A stretch of DNA of 22,666 bases. It comes from Candidatus Aerophobota bacterium (GTDB taxonomy: Bacteria > Aerophobota > Aerophobia > Aerophobales > B3-G15). The notes under the pieces are model-generated. The model ran no database searches, was not told the DNA's origin, and was given only the letters and a program-made list of their open reading frames with translations. The first letter of the stretch is position 1, and each line of letters opens with the position of its first letter. Both the position numbers and the translations under genes were made by a program. This document shows, one piece after another, positions 21,445 through 22,666 of this stretch. Where the stretch lies: the NCBI GenBank assembly GCA_011372105.1, contig DRTT01000077.1, forward strand, positions 1 to 22,666, written 5' to 3'.

Positions 21445-22629
21445 ATGCAGAAAAAAAGCATTTTCGAAAAGCTCCAGGAAGTTAACCCTGATGCAGAAAT
21501 CTGGTGGGATTCATCACCTCTTATTTACAAGGCTTGGTCAAAAGAACTTCTTGATTCAATAGAAGATAGGGAGAAAAAAGAAACGATAAAAGAGCAGCTT
21601 TCAAGGCTCTATAACCCTGAAAATCCAGAAAAATCGCTTTTTAGAGGAGTAACAACAAATCCTCCTTTATCTCTTAATGTTTTATCATACCATAAGGAAG
21701 AATGGGGAAGATTTGTAAAAAGAGTAAAAAGAATTTCCCCAAATAAAAAACCAGGTGAGATTTTCTGGCAAATGTATAAGGAAATTGTCAGAAAGGGAGC
21801 AGAGCTTTTTCTTCCCATATTTGAAAGCTCAGGATATAAGTACGGATACATTTCTGCCCAGCTTGATCCAAGAGACAGAGAAGACTTTGATTTCATGCTG
21901 GAGCAGGCAGAGGAGCTTGCCTCCTTATCTCCCAATGTTATGATTAAGGTCCCGGGAACAAAGGAAGGATATGAGATTATAAAGGTTTTAACATCAAGAG
22001 GAATCCCCACCAACAATACTCTTGCTTTTATGATTCCCCAATTTGTAGCATGTGCAAATGCCGTAAAGGAAGGACTTGAGATAGCAAAGAAAAATGGAGT
22101 TGACCTTACAACCTGGAGATCTGTCATAACTTTAATGAGTGCAAGGTTCACCTCCCTCGGTGACCTTGAAAAAGAGGCAAAAGAAAAAGGTATAGAGCTT
22201 TCCGAAGAGGATATAAGATGGGCAGAAATTGCTATAATGAAAAAGGCCTATAAGATAATAAAGGAGGGAGACTATCCTTCCAAGATGCTTCTTTGCTCCA
22301 TGAGGATAAGTCCCACTGTGAACGGAGAGAAAAGATGCTGGCATCTTGAGAAACTTGCAGGTGCTGACATAGTCTTTACCTGTCCACCTAAATTTATCGC
22401 ACCACTTCTTCTTGAGGGAGATCACATTGAATTTTCCAATCAAATTGATGAGCCTGTTCCCGAGGATGTATTAAACAAACTCTTAAAGATTGACTACTTT
22501 GCAAGAGGATATGATGAGGAAGGATACAAACCTGAGGAGTTTAACTTCCACCCTGCTCTTTTAAATACTGCAAAGCAGTTCAGTGGTGCTGTTCAAAAAA
22601 TGATAGATTTTGTGAAGGAGAGTCTCTAA
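21445..22629 (+). CDS. Transaldolase-family enzyme, long form with FSA-like glutamine
   Basis: Class I aldolase of the transaldolase family acting on sugar phosphates. At 394 aa it is longer than E. coli TalB (about 317) or fructose-6-phosphate aldolase (about 220), with added N-terminal and middle segments. Visible motifs are EIWWDSS (D22), FRGVTTNPPLS (66-76), YISAQLDPR (135-143) and NVMIKVPGTKEG (164-175) with Schiff-base K168. GIPTNNTLAF follows (186-195). Where transaldolases have a catalytic Glu (V-x-E-V) this protein has Q139, as in fructose-6-phosphate aldolase. The position of FSA's Tyr131 is F195, as in transaldolase. So the reaction is uncertain. AAAGGAGG precedes the ATG. The two tRNAs lie just upstream. 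Confidence 0.85.
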   Translation: MQKKSIFEKLQEVNPDAEIWWDSSPLIYKAWSKELLDSIEDREKKETIKEQLSRLYNPENPEKSLFRGVTTNPPLSLNVLSYHKEEWGRFVKRVKRISPNKKPGEIFWQMYKEIVRKGAELFLPIFESSGYKYGYISAQLDPRDREDFDFMLEQAEELASLSPNVMIKVPGTKEGYEIIKVLTSRGIPTNNTLAFMIPQFVACANAVKEGLEIAKKNGVDLTTWRSVITLMSARFTSLGDLEKEAKEKGIELSEEDIRWAEIAIMKKAYKIIKEGDYPSKMLLCSMRISPTVNGEKRCWHLEKLAGADIVFTCPPKFIAPLLLEGDHIEFSNQIDEPVPEDVLNKLLKIDYFARGYDEEGYKPEEFNFHPALLNTAKQFSGAVQKMIDFVKESL

Positions 22630-22666
22630 ATAAAAAATTAATGAAAGCTCTGGTAAAGACAAAAAA

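Noticed and set aside
1..22666. CRISPR array, insertion sequence, prophage or defence island
   Set aside because: No regularly spaced repeats, transposase or integrase motifs, terminal inverted repeats or known defence-gene motifs were found on reading either strand.

Overview
This is a low-GC bacterial chromosome segment whose genes look mostly like core housekeeping functions. It has 20 complete protein genes, one gene cut by the left edge, and two tRNA genes; a minimal bacterial L34 gene (rpmH) at 19086-19205 is one of the 20. Several traits suggest a thermophilic or deep-branching anaerobic lineage. These are an S-adenosylmethionine decarboxylase next to a branched-chain polyamine synthase (BpsA family), a UPF0282-type metallo-beta-lactamase-fold protein, a PAC2-family protein, a PPi-type phosphofructokinase and a long transaldolase-like enzyme. 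I cannot name the phylum. Aerophobota- or Atribacterota-like bacteria would fit, but that is a guess.

Layout. Positions 1-182 hold the 3' end of an HD-domain gene. mreB-mreC-mreD (412-2781, +) form the cell-shape operon. It meets a tight minus-strand operon head-on: metG-rsmA-mtnA-gatC (6481 down to 2765). A UPF0282 protein and argB run on the plus strand (6598-8627) and converge on a four-gene minus-strand operon: Hsp20-like, Ada-type zinc-site protein, SagB-like oxidoreductase, iron-type alcohol dehydrogenase (11158 down to 8635). Next is a secreted protein (11325-13208, +) that looks like an NlpC/P60 peptidase domain split by an inserted repeat domain. It converges on PPi-type pfk (-). A PAC2-nicotinamidase pair, an MFS transporter and speD-bpsA follow, all minus strand. 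rpmH and an NptA-type Na/Pi transporter with a PhoU domain are on the plus strand, then tRNA-Val(CAC), tRNA-Asp(GTC) and the transaldolase-like gene.

How the genes connect. speD makes decarboxylated SAM and bpsA uses it to build branched polyamines. The methylthioadenosine by-product enters salvage, where mtnA (elsewhere in the window) acts. metG, rsmA, gatC, rpmH and the two tRNAs serve translation. pfk and the transaldolase-like enzyme handle sugar phosphates.

The most striking non-coding pattern is at the promoters. Nine candidates can be read by eye (mreB, metG, argB, hsp20 operon, NlpC-like gene, pfk, PAC2, tRNAs, tal) and all have a 16-bp spacer. The mreB promoter sits so close to the ATG that its mRNA should be leaderless. 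I found no convincing intrinsic terminator, and two of the three convergent gene pairs overlap at their 3' ends. I saw no CRISPR array, insertion sequence, prophage or recognisable defence system.
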